From Blautia sp. (GTDB lineage: Bacteria > Bacillota > Clostridia > Lachnospirales > Lachnospiraceae): a stretch of DNA of 64,000 nt. The stretch spans positions 1-64,000 of the forward strand of contig JARIAQ010000054.1 of NCBI GenBank assembly GCA_029257775.1. Reading direction: 5' to 3'. The translations under genes and the position numbers were made by a program. The notes beneath the pieces were generated by a model. That model saw nothing but the letters and a program-made list of their open reading frames with translations. It had not been told where the DNA came from and searched no databases. Positions 33,082-42,210 of the stretch are shown here, piece after piece; the stretch's first letter is position 1, and every line of letters starts with the position of its first letter.

Positions 33082-33519
33082 CTATTCTATTTCTTTCAAA
33101 ACATCGTCTGATTGCGATGCCATTTTTTCAAGACATGACAGTAACATGTCCTTTTCATCTCCTGTTAAACATTGAGTGACCTGGCTCCACCACCGGAACA
33201 AAAATCCTCTCAATTTTGGCACGGTATCTAATCCTTTTTTTGTAAGATGGATTTCATAACATCTTCCATTTTTCTCAGCTTTTTTACGAATAATAAGCCC
33301 CTTTTCTTCCAAGCGCTTCATAGTTCTTACCGCCAACGCCTCATCCACTGCCAGTGCATCGCACATTTCTTTCTGACTACTGCCTGAATGTACTTCCAAA
33401 TAAAATAAAAAATTATAATCAGAATATCCAATACCCAATTCTTTCATTTTATGAATCATATACTTCTGCTCTCTACGATGCAAAATTGCTATACTCTTAC
33501 CTAATGCTCTGTTTTCCAT
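33082..33519 (-). CDS. MarR-family regulator of the MATE operon
   Basis: The product has 145 residues. Winged-helix region: YLEVHSGSSQKEMCDALAVD, EALAVRTMKRLEEKGLIIRK, and KNGRCYEIHLTKKG (wing). It likely represses its own operon and releases DNA on binding a phenolic or cationic compound. A consensus promoter lies just upstream. Confidence 0.92.
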   Translation of the reverse strand: MENRALGKSIAILHRREQKYMIHKMKELGIGYSDYNFLFYLEVHSGSSQKEMCDALAVDEALAVRTMKRLEEKGLIIRKKAEKNGRCYEIHLTKKGLDTVPKLRGFLFRWWSQVTQCLTGDEKDMLLSCLEKMASQSDDVLKEIE

Positions 33520-33550
33520 AACCTTCTCCTATCTTGATAAGTCAACTGAT

Positions 33551-33579
33551 ATTTTAATTTGCTATAATTGATTTGTCAA
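33551..33579 (-). promoter_or_regulatory. marR-MATE promoter
   Basis: Minus strand: TTGACA (33574-33579), 17-bp spacer, TAAAAT (33551-33556). A second TTGACTTATCAA-like motif near the start site may belong to the operator. Confidence 0.65.
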
Positions 33580-33585
33580 GTATAT

Positions 33586-33632
33586 ACAAAATACTCTTAA
33601 GCTTATGTAAACAAAACTTAAGAGTATTTTGT
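33586..33632. terminator. Terminator after the lipoprotein gene
   Basis: ACAAAATACTCTTAAG and CTTAAGAGTATTTTGT form a perfect 16-bp stem with a 15-base loop. It lies downstream of the leftward lipoprotein gene and before the marR promoter. Confidence 0.8.
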
Positions 33633-33670
33633 AAGTACGATTTTTTTATATTTCTGTTAATAAACTATTT

Positions 33671-34453
33671 CTATGAAATAATGCAACTAACAGAAAGCGC
33701 ATAATACGTATTTCCTTTCAAGTAATATGTAACTGTCACCAAAGAATTCATACTTGCTTCTTGCGGTATACTAATTTCTGACGTATTAAAGGCAATATTT
33801 TCTCCATTATTATCCCCTTCATCAACATGAACTTTTATTGTTTTCTCTGTAAGTTCCTGTATTTTTCCAGAAGAAACATACACTAACATTTCTTTCTCAT
33901 CATTATCTGTAGAAATTTTTGTCACAATATTTTTCCCATTTTGCTCATAATAAGTAATAGAAACTGTTAATCCTGTTCGAATGCTACATTCCCTCTCTTC
34001 CATATATCCTGATGTTGAAATAATTTCTTTTTCTGCATTTGTGATATCAAATTCAATTCCACGGTCAAGACCTTCTTCTGGGTAATTTCTTCCTCCTGAA
34101 TTTTCTAAATCCACAGTAATAATACTCCCCTCTGTCTTTAAAACATAACCCTCTACTATTTTTTCCTGTTTAACAATATCATTAGCTTTGTTTTCTGTTT
34201 GACTTTGTGTCCCAGTTTCTTGCTCAACATTATCCACATAATCACCTTTCAATATTTCCTCTTCTGATTTTTCTTCTGGAACTATATTTTCATCACTCTG
34301 AATCATTTCTGAAGTCTTCTTATTTTGATTTTCCTCTGTTTTTGTAAGTGTACATCCTCCTAACAAAGAGGTTATTATAAAAAAATTAACTGCTAAAAAT
34401 AATGGTTTTTTCACTATCTTATCTACCTTTCTATAAAACATCTTTCGATACAT
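33671..34453 (-). CDS. Hypothetical lipoprotein
   Basis: The product has 260 residues of no family I recognise. The signal sequence ends in a lipobox (ITSLLGGC), so Cys34 is probably lipid-modified and the protein sits on the outer membrane face. A Glu/Lys/Gln-rich linker (about 40-95) follows. The rest looks like two beta-rich modules (VEGYVLKTEGSIITVDLENS and VYVSSGKIQELTEKTIKVHV). The start is uncertain (ATG at 34453 or 34441), since neither has a clear ribosome site. A hairpin AAAAACT/AGTTTTT sits just upstream of the start and could affect translation. Confidence 0.6.
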   Translation of the reverse strand: MYRKMFYRKVDKIVKKPLFLAVNFFIITSLLGGCTLTKTEENQNKKTSEMIQSDENIVPEEKSEEEILKGDYVDNVEQETGTQSQTENKANDIVKQEKIVEGYVLKTEGSIITVDLENSGGRNYPEEGLDRGIEFDITNAEKEIISTSGYMEERECSIRTGLTVSITYYEQNGKNIVTKISTDNDEKEMLVYVSSGKIQELTEKTIKVHVDEGDNNGENIAFNTSEISIPQEASMNSLVTVTYYLKGNTYYALSVSCIIS

Positions 34454-34885
34454 TGATTAAAAACTAATCGTCCAGTTTTTAAGTTCATTATAACACCATA
34501 CCTACTTTTTTTATACTATCATACAAAGCAATATTCATCTTTCTACAACATTATGTCATACTCCAGCTATCTTCTTTAGTTATTTTCCGTAAATACTATT
34601 TCTAACAAATCCCACCCTTGACATATGATTATGCCTTTGTTATTACACGTTTTCCATTGTTTTCTCCTATATGCACAAGGCTCAACTTCTCTTTACTCTC
34701 TTTCGAAACCTTTTTAACGATACGGCTCACTGGCGATTATTGTGACCACACTATACAAGAAAGAATTCTGTTTCACAGAATTCTCCGCCTGCGGCGGGTT
34801 GCTTTTGCAACATAATTCCTGTTCGCCGCAGTGCGATCCTCACGGAGCGTTTTTTATTTTATAGGCGCAATTTCCTATACAATAA
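34454..34885. other. 490-bp gene-free region (continues into the terminator at 34886)
   Basis: No protein gene is supported. On the minus strand there is an extended -10 (TGTTATAAT, 34487-34492) for the lipoprotein gene. On the plus strand there is a promoter-like sequence (34618-34646) and a cluster of nested GC-rich hairpins with a T-tract (34762-34860), described as a candidate small RNA. Confidence 0.5.
34653..34860 (+). ncRNA. Candidate small RNA
   Basis: TTGACA (34618-34623), 17-bp spacer and TATTAC could start a transcript near 34653. Downstream are a perfect hairpin AGAATTCTGT/ACAGAATTCT (34762-34784) and nested stems CTCCG/CGGAG (34783-34787 with 34843-34847), TGCGGCG/CGCCGCA (34790-34796 with 34824-34830) and GTTGC/GCAAC (34798-34811). 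A TTTTTT tract follows at 34850. GC-rich structure in an AT-rich gap suggests RNA function. No known family recognised. Confidence 0.35.
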
Positions 34886-34926
34886 AAAAAGAGCTGCACA
34901 CTACTTACTTAGTGCGACAGCCCTTT
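34886..34926 (-). terminator. Terminator after the GPH transporter gene
   Basis: On the minus strand, a stem of GGGCTGtcgCACT with AGTGtgCAGCTC is followed by seven T residues. Confidence 0.75.
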
Positions 34927-34943
34927 CTCCTATACATTTCTTA

Positions 34944-36326
34944 TTATTTTCTTGATTCTAGTACTTGATTAATTTCCTTCATATACTGGTCATTTAATTT
35001 ATATTTTTTTCTATACACTACATATGCTAATAACATGCTTACTGCCGGAATAATACACATCAATAAACGAATAAAATTCATAGTCAGCATGCTCTGTTCC
35101 TCTCCTGGAACATATCCTGTTAAATCAAGAGCAAATCCAATCCCTAATGCAGTAAGTGCAGAAGTAAATTTTACAATCAAAGTCTGCAAAGAGAACACAA
35201 CACCTTCGTTTCTCTCTCCTAACTTATATTCTCCATAATCTACAACATCTGCTAAAAATACTGTGGCACAGCCTAATTCCAATCCCATTCCGATTTTTAC
35301 AATAATACCGGCAATTGCAGTTAAGATAATATTCTGTGGAGCAAAAATTCCTACTACTAATAGTAATCCAAGTCCAAAAAATGGAAGTACACATGCCAAT
35401 AAAAAAGATTTTTTTCTGGAAAGAATTTCTGTTACCTTTGGAAAAACAAGTAACCCAACTACTTCTGCAACAGACGCACTAATCATAAAAGCTGAAAGCA
35501 TACCCGCATTTCCACATACATAAGTAAAATAAAAAGTTGCAACACCCATAACAAGCTGAATTCCTACGTTGTACAATAAAATAAGTCCCACTGCAGAACG
35601 CAACTGATCATTTTCACGAATAATAGAGAAAATACCCTTAAAAGAAATTTTTTTCTTTTCTACATTTGTATTATCTCCTGTTTTTGGCAAATTAAATACC
35701 GTTACACCAATAGTAAAAATAAATACAACCGCAATAATTATTGCAAAATTATGATAACCTTTTTGTCCTCCACCTAAAGCGCTGATAATCTGTACACCAA
35801 ACCCTGCAATAATTAATGACTGTCCAATACTGGCAAAAATACGAGGTAGTACAGATACTTTTTCTCTTTCTTTTGGATCAGAAGTAAGATTTGGAATAAT
35901 AGACCAATATGGAATATCCATAATTGTATAGGTCATTCCCCACAAAACATAAGAAACTGTTGCAAATACACAAAGACCTACACCACTTAAATGAAAATCT
36001 GTAAATAAAATTACAAAAATCACTGCATTTACTAATGTTCCAATCACCAGCCATGGAATAAATTTTCCATATTTGCTTCTTGTATTATCTACAAGCATTC
36101 CCATAAATAAATCATTAAATGCATCCCACAATTTTGCACAGAAAAACATTACTCCAATAAAAACTGGTGATACCTTAATAATGTCTGTAAAATAAATCAT
36201 GGAAAAGGTAGCAATCATACCATAAATTAAATCTTTTCCCAACGCACCAAAAGCAAAGGTATATTTTACCCTTGCAGGGATTTTACCTTCGTATACTGTG
36301 CCCTGTGATGTTTTCACCTGACTCAT
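34944..36326 (-). CDS. GPH-family sugar:cation symporter
   Basis: The product has 460 residues and about twelve membrane helices. KYTFAFGALGKDLIYGMIAT, the AKLWDAFNDLFMGMLVDNTRSKYGKFIPW loop region (D-x4-D-x-R-GKFRP-like motif) and MDIPYWSIIPNLT are typical of the glycoside-pentoside-hexuronide family. It imports a sugar or glycoside with Na+ or H+. It lies after the sugar-sensing two-component genes in the same direction but beyond a terminator-like hairpin, so it may be a regulated target. Substrate unknown; MelB-like galactosides are one option given the MglB-like sensor. Confidence 0.88.
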   Translation of the reverse strand: MSQVKTSQGTVYEGKIPARVKYTFAFGALGKDLIYGMIATFSMIYFTDIIKVSPVFIGVMFFCAKLWDAFNDLFMGMLVDNTRSKYGKFIPWLVIGTLVNAVIFVILFTDFHLSGVGLCVFATVSYVLWGMTYTIMDIPYWSIIPNLTSDPKEREKVSVLPRIFASIGQSLIIAGFGVQIISALGGGQKGYHNFAIIIAVVFIFTIGVTVFNLPKTGDNTNVEKKKISFKGIFSIIRENDQLRSAVGLILLYNVGIQLVMGVATFYFTYVCGNAGMLSAFMISASVAEVVGLLVFPKVTEILSRKKSFLLACVLPFFGLGLLLVVGIFAPQNIILTAIAGIIVKIGMGLELGCATVFLADVVDYGEYKLGERNEGVVFSLQTLIVKFTSALTALGIGFALDLTGYVPGEEQSMLTMNFIRLLMCIIPAVSMLLAYVVYRKKYKLNDQYMKEINQVLESRK

Positions 36327-36385
36327 TTTATTTTTCTCCTTTTTTTCAATTCTGTATTTTATTTTAGCGATTTTTGTAAAAAAAT

Positions 36386-36425
36386 AAATTCATATTTCTA
36401 TTTAAAAAATACGAATTTATTTTCA
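36386..36425 (-). terminator. Terminator between the binding-protein gene and GPH gene
   Basis: On the minus strand, AAATTCGTAT and ATATGAATTT form a 10-bp stem (one G-U) followed by ATTTTTTT. It separates the sensory operon from the transporter gene. Confidence 0.55.
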
Positions 36426-36435
36426 AATTTTCTAT

Positions 36436-37716
36436 TTATGGTATATTTTGATATTTTTCCCCTTTAAGATAAATCTTCTGATTCTCTTCTGGTCTTTTCT
36501 TTTCCTTAAATTTCCAAATCAACTCTACAACTTTTTCTGCCTGATCTTGGCTTTTCTGAGACACTGTTCCCAGTATTTCTCTTCGTTGTATTTTTTCCAA
36601 AACTTCTTTTTCTCCATTAACTCCTACAATTGCAGGAATGTCTTCTACTTTTCTTTCCTTTAACGCATCTAAAACTCCCAATGCCATATCATCATTGTTA
36701 CAAATTACCGCCTCACAGGACTCTATTTGTTTTATAGGAAGCTGCATAAAGTTTTCTTTTGCCTGTTCTCTATTCCAGTCTGCTGATACTGTTCCAACCT
36801 GTTTAGATGAGAAAATTTCTCCTGTTTTTTTCAGCATGGCAGCAGTTCTTCTTACTGAATCGCAGTGCCCTTCTTCCCCTTCTACTGAAATATATTGGAG
36901 AATTCCATCCTGATTTTTATCAATTTCTAATTCTTTTGTACCAAAAGCATCTGCTAAAATTTCTCCTTGAAGTTTTCCAATTTCTTCTCCATCTGTTCCT
37001 ACATAATATACATTTTCCCATAGCTGGATATCTTCATCTGATGGTTCACGATTAAAAAATATCAGTGGAATATTCCGCTCTCTTGCTCTATCAATAATTT
37101 GAGATGCACTCCATGTATCTACTAAATTTAATACCAAAACATCACAATCCTGATCCATTAAAAATTCTATCTGACGATTTTGTTCTTGAGAATTTCCTCT
37201 AGCATTTTCCACTGCTGTGATAACTTCAACTTGCTTTTCTTCTCCGGTTTCTTTCAAAATCCCCTCTATCTTTTCGCATAAAGTATAGATAAAGACATCT
37301 TCTTGATTATAAAGTGCAAGCCCTACTTTTAATCTCTTTTTTGCTTGTTTCTTATCTGACTTTTTAGCTGTCTTTGCTAATTTTTCTGCAGCCTTATACC
37401 CCTGAACAAAAGGATCTTCTCCATTTTTATCCAGTTCTTTTTCCGTGAGAATTTCTGCACCATATGATTTTTCATTTTCTATTCTCTCTCTTTTTTCTTT
37501 TTCATTTTCTTCAAAGAAAAAGTTTACCTGAAATTTAAAATCACTACTACATACCTTTATTCCTTCTATCCATTCCTTCTGTTGTTCTTCATATTCCTTT
37601 GGAACTATGACGGAAATCATAGTGATTGTCTCTTTCTGTTCCTTCCACAGATAGCTCCCTGTAAGAAGAAAAATCAACACTAGAATCCCCAGAAAATTTT
37701 TCTTTCCAGTACTCAT
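36436..37716 (-). CDS. Membrane-anchored galactose-binding-protein-like sensor component
   Basis: The product has 426 residues. The N-terminus (FLGILVLIFLLTGSYLW) is a membrane anchor with no lipobox Cys. The main domain starts at about residue 130 (LKVGLALYNQEDVFIYTLCE) and is a type I periplasmic-binding fold of the MglB kind, including the calcium loop DKNQDGILQYISVEGEEGHC, FFNREPS and AVICNNDDMALG. Between them is a shorter, partly Lys-rich segment. No ABC permease or ATPase genes are near, and a sensor kinase gene overlaps it, so a sensing role is more likely than transport. GGAGG lies 7 bases upstream of the ATG. Confidence 0.8.
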   Translation of the reverse strand: MSTGKKNFLGILVLIFLLTGSYLWKEQKETITMISVIVPKEYEEQQKEWIEGIKVCSSDFKFQVNFFFEENEKEKRERIENEKSYGAEILTEKELDKNGEDPFVQGYKAAEKLAKTAKKSDKKQAKKRLKVGLALYNQEDVFIYTLCEKIEGILKETGEEKQVEVITAVENARGNSQEQNRQIEFLMDQDCDVLVLNLVDTWSASQIIDRARERNIPLIFFNREPSDEDIQLWENVYYVGTDGEEIGKLQGEILADAFGTKELEIDKNQDGILQYISVEGEEGHCDSVRRTAAMLKKTGEIFSSKQVGTVSADWNREQAKENFMQLPIKQIESCEAVICNNDDMALGVLDALKERKVEDIPAIVGVNGEKEVLEKIQRREILGTVSQKSQDQAEKVVELIWKFKEKKRPEENQKIYLKGEKYQNIP

Positions 37717-39442
37717 TCATATCCTCCACTTTTGGAATCCGTATTTTTACAACCGTTCCCTCATCCACTTCACTTTCCACAGTAATACCATATTCTTCTC
37801 CAAAACAATGCTTTATACGTTTGTCTACATTTCTTACTCCAATACCAGAGCCTCTTCGACTAGATATTACTTCCTGTTTCATAATCTGTTCTATCTGCTG
37901 ATCAGACATTCCCTCTCCATTATCAGCAACAACAATGCAAATTTTATCATCTTCTTCACAAGCACAAATATGAATCTCTCCATCCCCATACATACTTTCC
38001 ATTCCATGATAAACAGCATTTTCTGCTAAAGGCTGTACAATCAGTTTTGGACAGATATATTTTTTTATATTTTCTTCTATTTCCACATCAAAAGAAAATT
38101 TATCTTCAAATCGTATTCCCTGGATTTCCATATAATTCTTTGCATGTAAAAGCTCTTTTTCTACGGTAATAAAGTCTTCTCCTTTATTAAGAGATATGCG
38201 AAAAAAGCCAGCCAAAGCTGTTACCATTTTTACTGCACCTTGATATCTTTTGCTTTCAATCATCCATATAATAGAATCTAATGTGTTATAAAGAAAATGG
38301 GGATTAACCTGGGACTGCAAAAGTTTCATTTGCATGTCCCAATATTCTTTTTCTTTTTGAACTGCCTTCGTCATCAGCTGCTTGATTCGTTTCCTCATTT
38401 GATTAAAACTTTCTGCCAACTGTCGAACTTCATAAGTCCCCTCTTCTTCAATTTCTCTATCCAAATCCTTATCATCAAACTGCTCTGCCTTTTTGCTAAG
38501 TCTTTCAATAGGCTCTGTAATTTTCTTCACAATATAACGATTGATACAAATAACTAAAATCCCCATACCTCCGAATAAACTCCAAATTAAGAGATTTATG
38601 GGATATTCCTCATATAATCCCTCTTCTAAAGAAGCAATTCCTATAATCTTCCAACCCGTATATCCTACTGTTCTCTGACGAACTAAATAACGCTTTCCAT
38701 CCAGTTTTTCATCATGTATTCCATCTGCCGTAATGAGTTCTTTCCCTAATTTTTCTGTATACACACCATGTTGAAGTTGCAAACCTTTTGGATGATAAAT
38801 CAGTGTCCCCTCTGGTGTTTTCATATAAGAATATCCGTATCTTTCATCCCCCTGCATCTGAAATGCCTGAACAATCCTCTGATACTTTAACGTTCCAGCA
38901 AGTACTGCCGGCTGTATCTCTCCGTCATAATTAATTTCTACAAAACGATACAACAAAATATCTTGAAATGAGGCATCTTTTTCGAACCACGTTTTACCTA
39001 CATGGCTTTTTGCTTTCTTCATCATTTCTTCCTTTTTTTCTTTAGAAAGATTCTGTAATCCTTCTGACTGTCTTTCATATAAAACCTCTCCCTGTTCATT
39101 ATATAAAAGTAAATTCCCTACCAGATTTTGGTTTTCTTCACATACAAAATCTAATAGTTTCATAAATCCTTCTTCCTGAAAATTTTCTTTTTTTATGATT
39201 TTATAATATACTGTATCAAAAAAATCAATGGCTTCTTTACAGGCCTGTTCTACACTTTCTGCTAAAAATTCTGTTTGCTGTCCCTTCTTTTCTCTTATAA
39301 AATTTTCCAGAATATTTTCCATATAATTTGTAAAAATAATTGCTAAAATAAAGAAAAAAAACACCGATACTCCTGTTACTGCAGACAAAATCACCGTCTG
39401 AATTTTTTGCCTTTGATATCTTTCTTTCCATTTTTTTCTCAT
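37589..39442 (-). CDS. YesM-type sensor histidine kinase
   Basis: The product has 617 residues from the ATG at 39442 (AAAGG upstream, 5 bp after the regulator stop). Order: membrane helix (about 15-40), extracytoplasmic dCache-like sensor (about 45-285), second helix (about 290-312), HAMP (KKITEPIERLSKKAEQFDDK), His_kinase domain with the phospho-accepting His in QSQVNPHFLYNTLDSI, and HATPase (PLAENAVYHGME, VVADNGEGMS, GSGIGVRNVDKR). The last about 40 residues run through the start of the binding-protein gene in another frame (128-bp overlap), so the kinase tail is unusually long. Confidence 0.9.
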   Translation of the reverse strand: MRKKWKERYQRQKIQTVILSAVTGVSVFFFFILAIIFTNYMENILENFIREKKGQQTEFLAESVEQACKEAIDFFDTVYYKIIKKENFQEEGFMKLLDFVCEENQNLVGNLLLYNEQGEVLYERQSEGLQNLSKEKKEEMMKKAKSHVGKTWFEKDASFQDILLYRFVEINYDGEIQPAVLAGTLKYQRIVQAFQMQGDERYGYSYMKTPEGTLIYHPKGLQLQHGVYTEKLGKELITADGIHDEKLDGKRYLVRQRTVGYTGWKIIGIASLEEGLYEEYPINLLIWSLFGGMGILVICINRYIVKKITEPIERLSKKAEQFDDKDLDREIEEEGTYEVRQLAESFNQMRKRIKQLMTKAVQKEKEYWDMQMKLLQSQVNPHFLYNTLDSIIWMIESKRYQGAVKMVTALAGFFRISLNKGEDFITVEKELLHAKNYMEIQGIRFEDKFSFDVEIEENIKKYICPKLIVQPLAENAVYHGMESMYGDGEIHICACEEDDKICIVVADNGEGMSDQQIEQIMKQEVISSRRGSGIGVRNVDKRIKHCFGEEYGITVESEVDEGTVVKIRIPKVEDMNEYWKEKFSGDSSVDFSSYRELSVEGTERDNHYDFRHSSKGI

Positions 39443-39447
39443 GCTTT

Positions 39448-41034
39448 TTACCTTTCCTGTTTGCGAAAATTCGCCGGAGATACATTCATACACTTTTTAA
39501 ATACATAACTAAAATAATTAGATTCTGGATACCCTACCATTTCACTGATTACTTTTGTTTTGTAGTCTGTAGTCTTTAATAGCATGGCAGCTTCTTCCAT
39601 TCTTTTATTGGTTAAATATGTAATAAAATTAATTCCATGTTCTTTTTTAAATATATTGGAAAAATGGGATGGGCTCACATGAAGATACTCACATAACATT
39701 TCCACAGACAAATCTGGCTGTCTAAAATTTTTATCAATATATTCTTTTGCTTTTTGCGCTAATATTCCATTATTATCAATACGTTTCTGATTAATCGCAT
39801 ATCCAATCTCCACAGAATTTTGATAAAGCCATTTTCTTAATTGTTCTCCTGTATGTAAAGACAAAATAGAAGTTATCAAATTTTTTGCATTTAAAAAACT
39901 TTCCCCTTTTAAGTGATACTGATGTGCAATCTTTACAAATGAAAAACTAAACTCTAAAATAAAAGTCTGGTATTCCTCAAAATTCATTTTATATCGTTCT
40001 AATTCCTGAAAAATTCTTGTAACTGCCTCAGAAATTTTTTCTTTATCTGCCATTTTTATGGCAAGTTCCAAATCACGTCCGTATTGACCTTCAAAATATT
40101 GACCTTCTTCCATAGGGGTTTCTATATCCTGAATATAAATCACCCTATCCTTCTCTGAAACCACGCTGTACTCCAACGCACACAATGCTTCCTTATAAGA
40201 GCGTTCCAACTGCTCAATTCCACACACTGGATTCCCTACTCCGCAGTAAAAATCCACTTGCATAAAACGTTTTCCTATAATTTGAGCCTCATTTAAACAT
40301 TTCAATACTTCCTGTAGTTGTCCCTTTTCGTCAAGGTGTACAATTAAAATAATATGTTCATAGCATCGAAACACTAAATGTTGCTGAAATCCTTGAAAAA
40401 TTTCCTGCATCAACTTAGAAATAGAAAACATCTTCAATTGGGCATCTTCATCCTCTGGATTGGGCTGCAATACTACTGTTACACAATCTTTCCAATTAAA
40501 ATCAATATTTAATTCCTGCAAACGTTTCTCTCTTTTTTTTGTAGGTATTCTCCCTTCAATAATTTCTGTCAGAAGTTTTTCACGCAAAATCGGAAGATTT
40601 TCCTGATACATCTGTAAAAGATACGTTTTATTATTTTTTTCTTCTATTTCTGCGGTAATCTCATCATACATGCGTTTTAAAAGTCCCTCCATCTGAGGCA
40701 TACTCACTGGTTTCAATAGGTAATCAGAAACACCGTAACGAATTGCTTTCTGTGCATATTCAAAGTCATCAAAACCTGAAAATAGAATAATTTTTATCTT
40801 AATATAATTTCTGTATATTTTTTCTACTAGCTCCAACCCATTCATAAAAGGCATTCGAATATCACTGATTAAAACATCTGGTCTATTATTTTGCATAATT
40901 TCCCATGCTTCCTCTCCATTGGATGCCACAGCAATAACCTCAAATCCAAACTTCTCCCATTCGATTCCCTCTTTCATTCCTTGCAAAATCTGAGGTTCAT
41001 CATCTACCAACAATACCTTATATTTTTCTTCCAT
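39448..41034 (-). CDS. YesN-type AraC response regulator
   Basis: The product has 528 residues. The receiver domain has DD at 11-12, phospho-accepting Asp58 in LISDIRMPFMNG and the conserved Lys in YLLKPVSM. A long linker (about 130-410) contains a GGDEF-like remnant segment seen in this family. The C-terminal AraC domain has LSVEMLCEYLHVSPSHFSNI and TKVISEMVGYPESNYFSYVF, ending KCMNVSPANFR. Its partner kinase is 5 bp downstream. The pair usually controls carbohydrate uptake genes; the GPH transporter is a possible target. Confidence 0.92.
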   Translation of the reverse strand: MEEKYKVLLVDDEPQILQGMKEGIEWEKFGFEVIAVASNGEEAWEIMQNNRPDVLISDIRMPFMNGLELVEKIYRNYIKIKIILFSGFDDFEYAQKAIRYGVSDYLLKPVSMPQMEGLLKRMYDEITAEIEEKNNKTYLLQMYQENLPILREKLLTEIIEGRIPTKKREKRLQELNIDFNWKDCVTVVLQPNPEDEDAQLKMFSISKLMQEIFQGFQQHLVFRCYEHIILIVHLDEKGQLQEVLKCLNEAQIIGKRFMQVDFYCGVGNPVCGIEQLERSYKEALCALEYSVVSEKDRVIYIQDIETPMEEGQYFEGQYGRDLELAIKMADKEKISEAVTRIFQELERYKMNFEEYQTFILEFSFSFVKIAHQYHLKGESFLNAKNLITSILSLHTGEQLRKWLYQNSVEIGYAINQKRIDNNGILAQKAKEYIDKNFRQPDLSVEMLCEYLHVSPSHFSNIFKKEHGINFITYLTNKRMEEAAMLLKTTDYKTKVISEMVGYPESNYFSYVFKKCMNVSPANFRKQER

Positions 41035-41067
41035 ACTGTACCTACCTATCCCTTCTTCACAAATAAA

Positions 41068-41091
41068 GGTGCCACATTTTCATGTAACACC
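41068..41091 (-). terminator. Terminator after the UgtP-like gene
   Basis: On the minus strand, GGTG-tt-ACAT and ATGT-gg-CACC form a stem with a GAAA tetraloop followed by TTTATTTG. Confidence 0.6.
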
Positions 41092-41097
41092 CTTCTT

Positions 41098-42210
41098 CTA
41101 ATTGATATGTTCTTCTAAGAATTCCACGATTCCCTGTGCTGCATTTTTATTAATATACATCTTTTGTGCCGCTTTCATCTTTTGTATTTTTTCCGAATCA
41201 TTTAAAAGTTCTATCCCCTTTTTTACCTGTTTCTCCACAGCTCTTGGAGCAATAGACATTCCACATTTCACAAAAAACTTTTTATTCTCTGTCTCGCATC
41301 CAGGTATAGGCGATGTATGCACAATAGGAATTCCAGATACTGCTGCCTCTGTGGAAGTTAATCCCCCAGGCTTTGTATACAAAATATCACATGCCTTCAT
41401 ATAAAGGGATATTTGCTTTGTCTGACCAACAATATGAATGTTTTCATGGTAGTGATAATCCTTCTTCATCTTTTGAAAAATTTTCTTATTATTTCCGCAA
41501 ATAACAATAATTCCATCAGAAATATCTATTCTTTTTTCCAATTGCATTGTTAATTTTTCTAAATCTCCAGCTCCCATACTTCCTCCCATAATGAGAAAAA
41601 GTTTCTTATCTTTCGGCAATTTTAAATACTCTCTTACCTTAAATTTTTCTGCTGTTTTCACAAATGTATTGCTAACAGGAATGCCTATAGAAAGCAATTT
41701 TTCTCTTGGTATCCCCCTCTTTTCGCAAATTTTTGCCACGTCTTCATGAGGAACTATATAATAATCACATCTGGTTTCTTCCCAAAAAGGAATACAGGTA
41801 TAATCTGTCATAATGGCTAACATCAATGGCAATTCAATTCCTTGTCTTTTCATGTATGTGAGTGTTTCAGAAGGATACAAATGAGGCATTAAAAGAGCAT
41901 CAAACTTTTCTTCTTCCAGATATTCTTGTAAATATTTCCCCATTTTTGCATTCATATAATATACCGGAGATTTTTTTGTTATCCTGCTAATTACCATTCC
42001 TAATTTATATATTAATCCAAAAATATGAGGAACATTTTTCACTGTATTTACATACACATCCCCCACTGTTTGAGATACCTTTTGTCCTGCCAAGGTAAGA
42101 TAATCGAACAAAATTGCTTCATGACCTTTCGCCTCTAACGCCTCTTTCATTGCAAGCCCTGCCGCATCATGTCCGCCTCCTGTTTTACAAGATAAAATCA
42201 AAACCTTCAT
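41098..42210 (-). CDS. UgtP/MGDG synthase-like glycosyltransferase
   Basis: The product has 370 residues. MKVLILSCKTGGGHDAAGLA is the signature start of monogalactosyl- and processive glucosyl-diacylglycerol synthases (GT28 fold). The C-terminal nucleotide-sugar site has LIMGGSMGAGDLE, YTKPGGLTSTEAAVSGIPIV. It likely adds sugar to diacylglycerol at the membrane to make glycolipid or lipoteichoic acid anchor. The start overlaps the plsY stop by 4 bp, tying it to phospholipid synthesis. Confidence 0.9.
   Translation of the reverse strand: MKVLILSCKTGGGHDAAGLAMKEALEAKGHEAILFDYLTLAGQKVSQTVGDVYVNTVKNVPHIFGLIYKLGMVISRITKKSPVYYMNAKMGKYLQEYLEEEKFDALLMPHLYPSETLTYMKRQGIELPLMLAIMTDYTCIPFWEETRCDYYIVPHEDVAKICEKRGIPREKLLSIGIPVSNTFVKTAEKFKVREYLKLPKDKKLFLIMGGSMGAGDLEKLTMQLEKRIDISDGIIVICGNNKKIFQKMKKDYHYHENIHIVGQTKQISLYMKACDILYTKPGGLTSTEAAVSGIPIVHTSPIPGCETENKKFFVKCGMSIAPRAVEKQVKKGIELLNDSEKIQKMKAAQKMYINKNAAQGIVEFLEEHIN

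Noticed and set aside
36436..37716. ABC sugar transporter substrate-binding subunit
   Set aside because: No permease or ATPase genes nearby, no lipobox, and overlap with a sensor kinase gene favour a sensory role.
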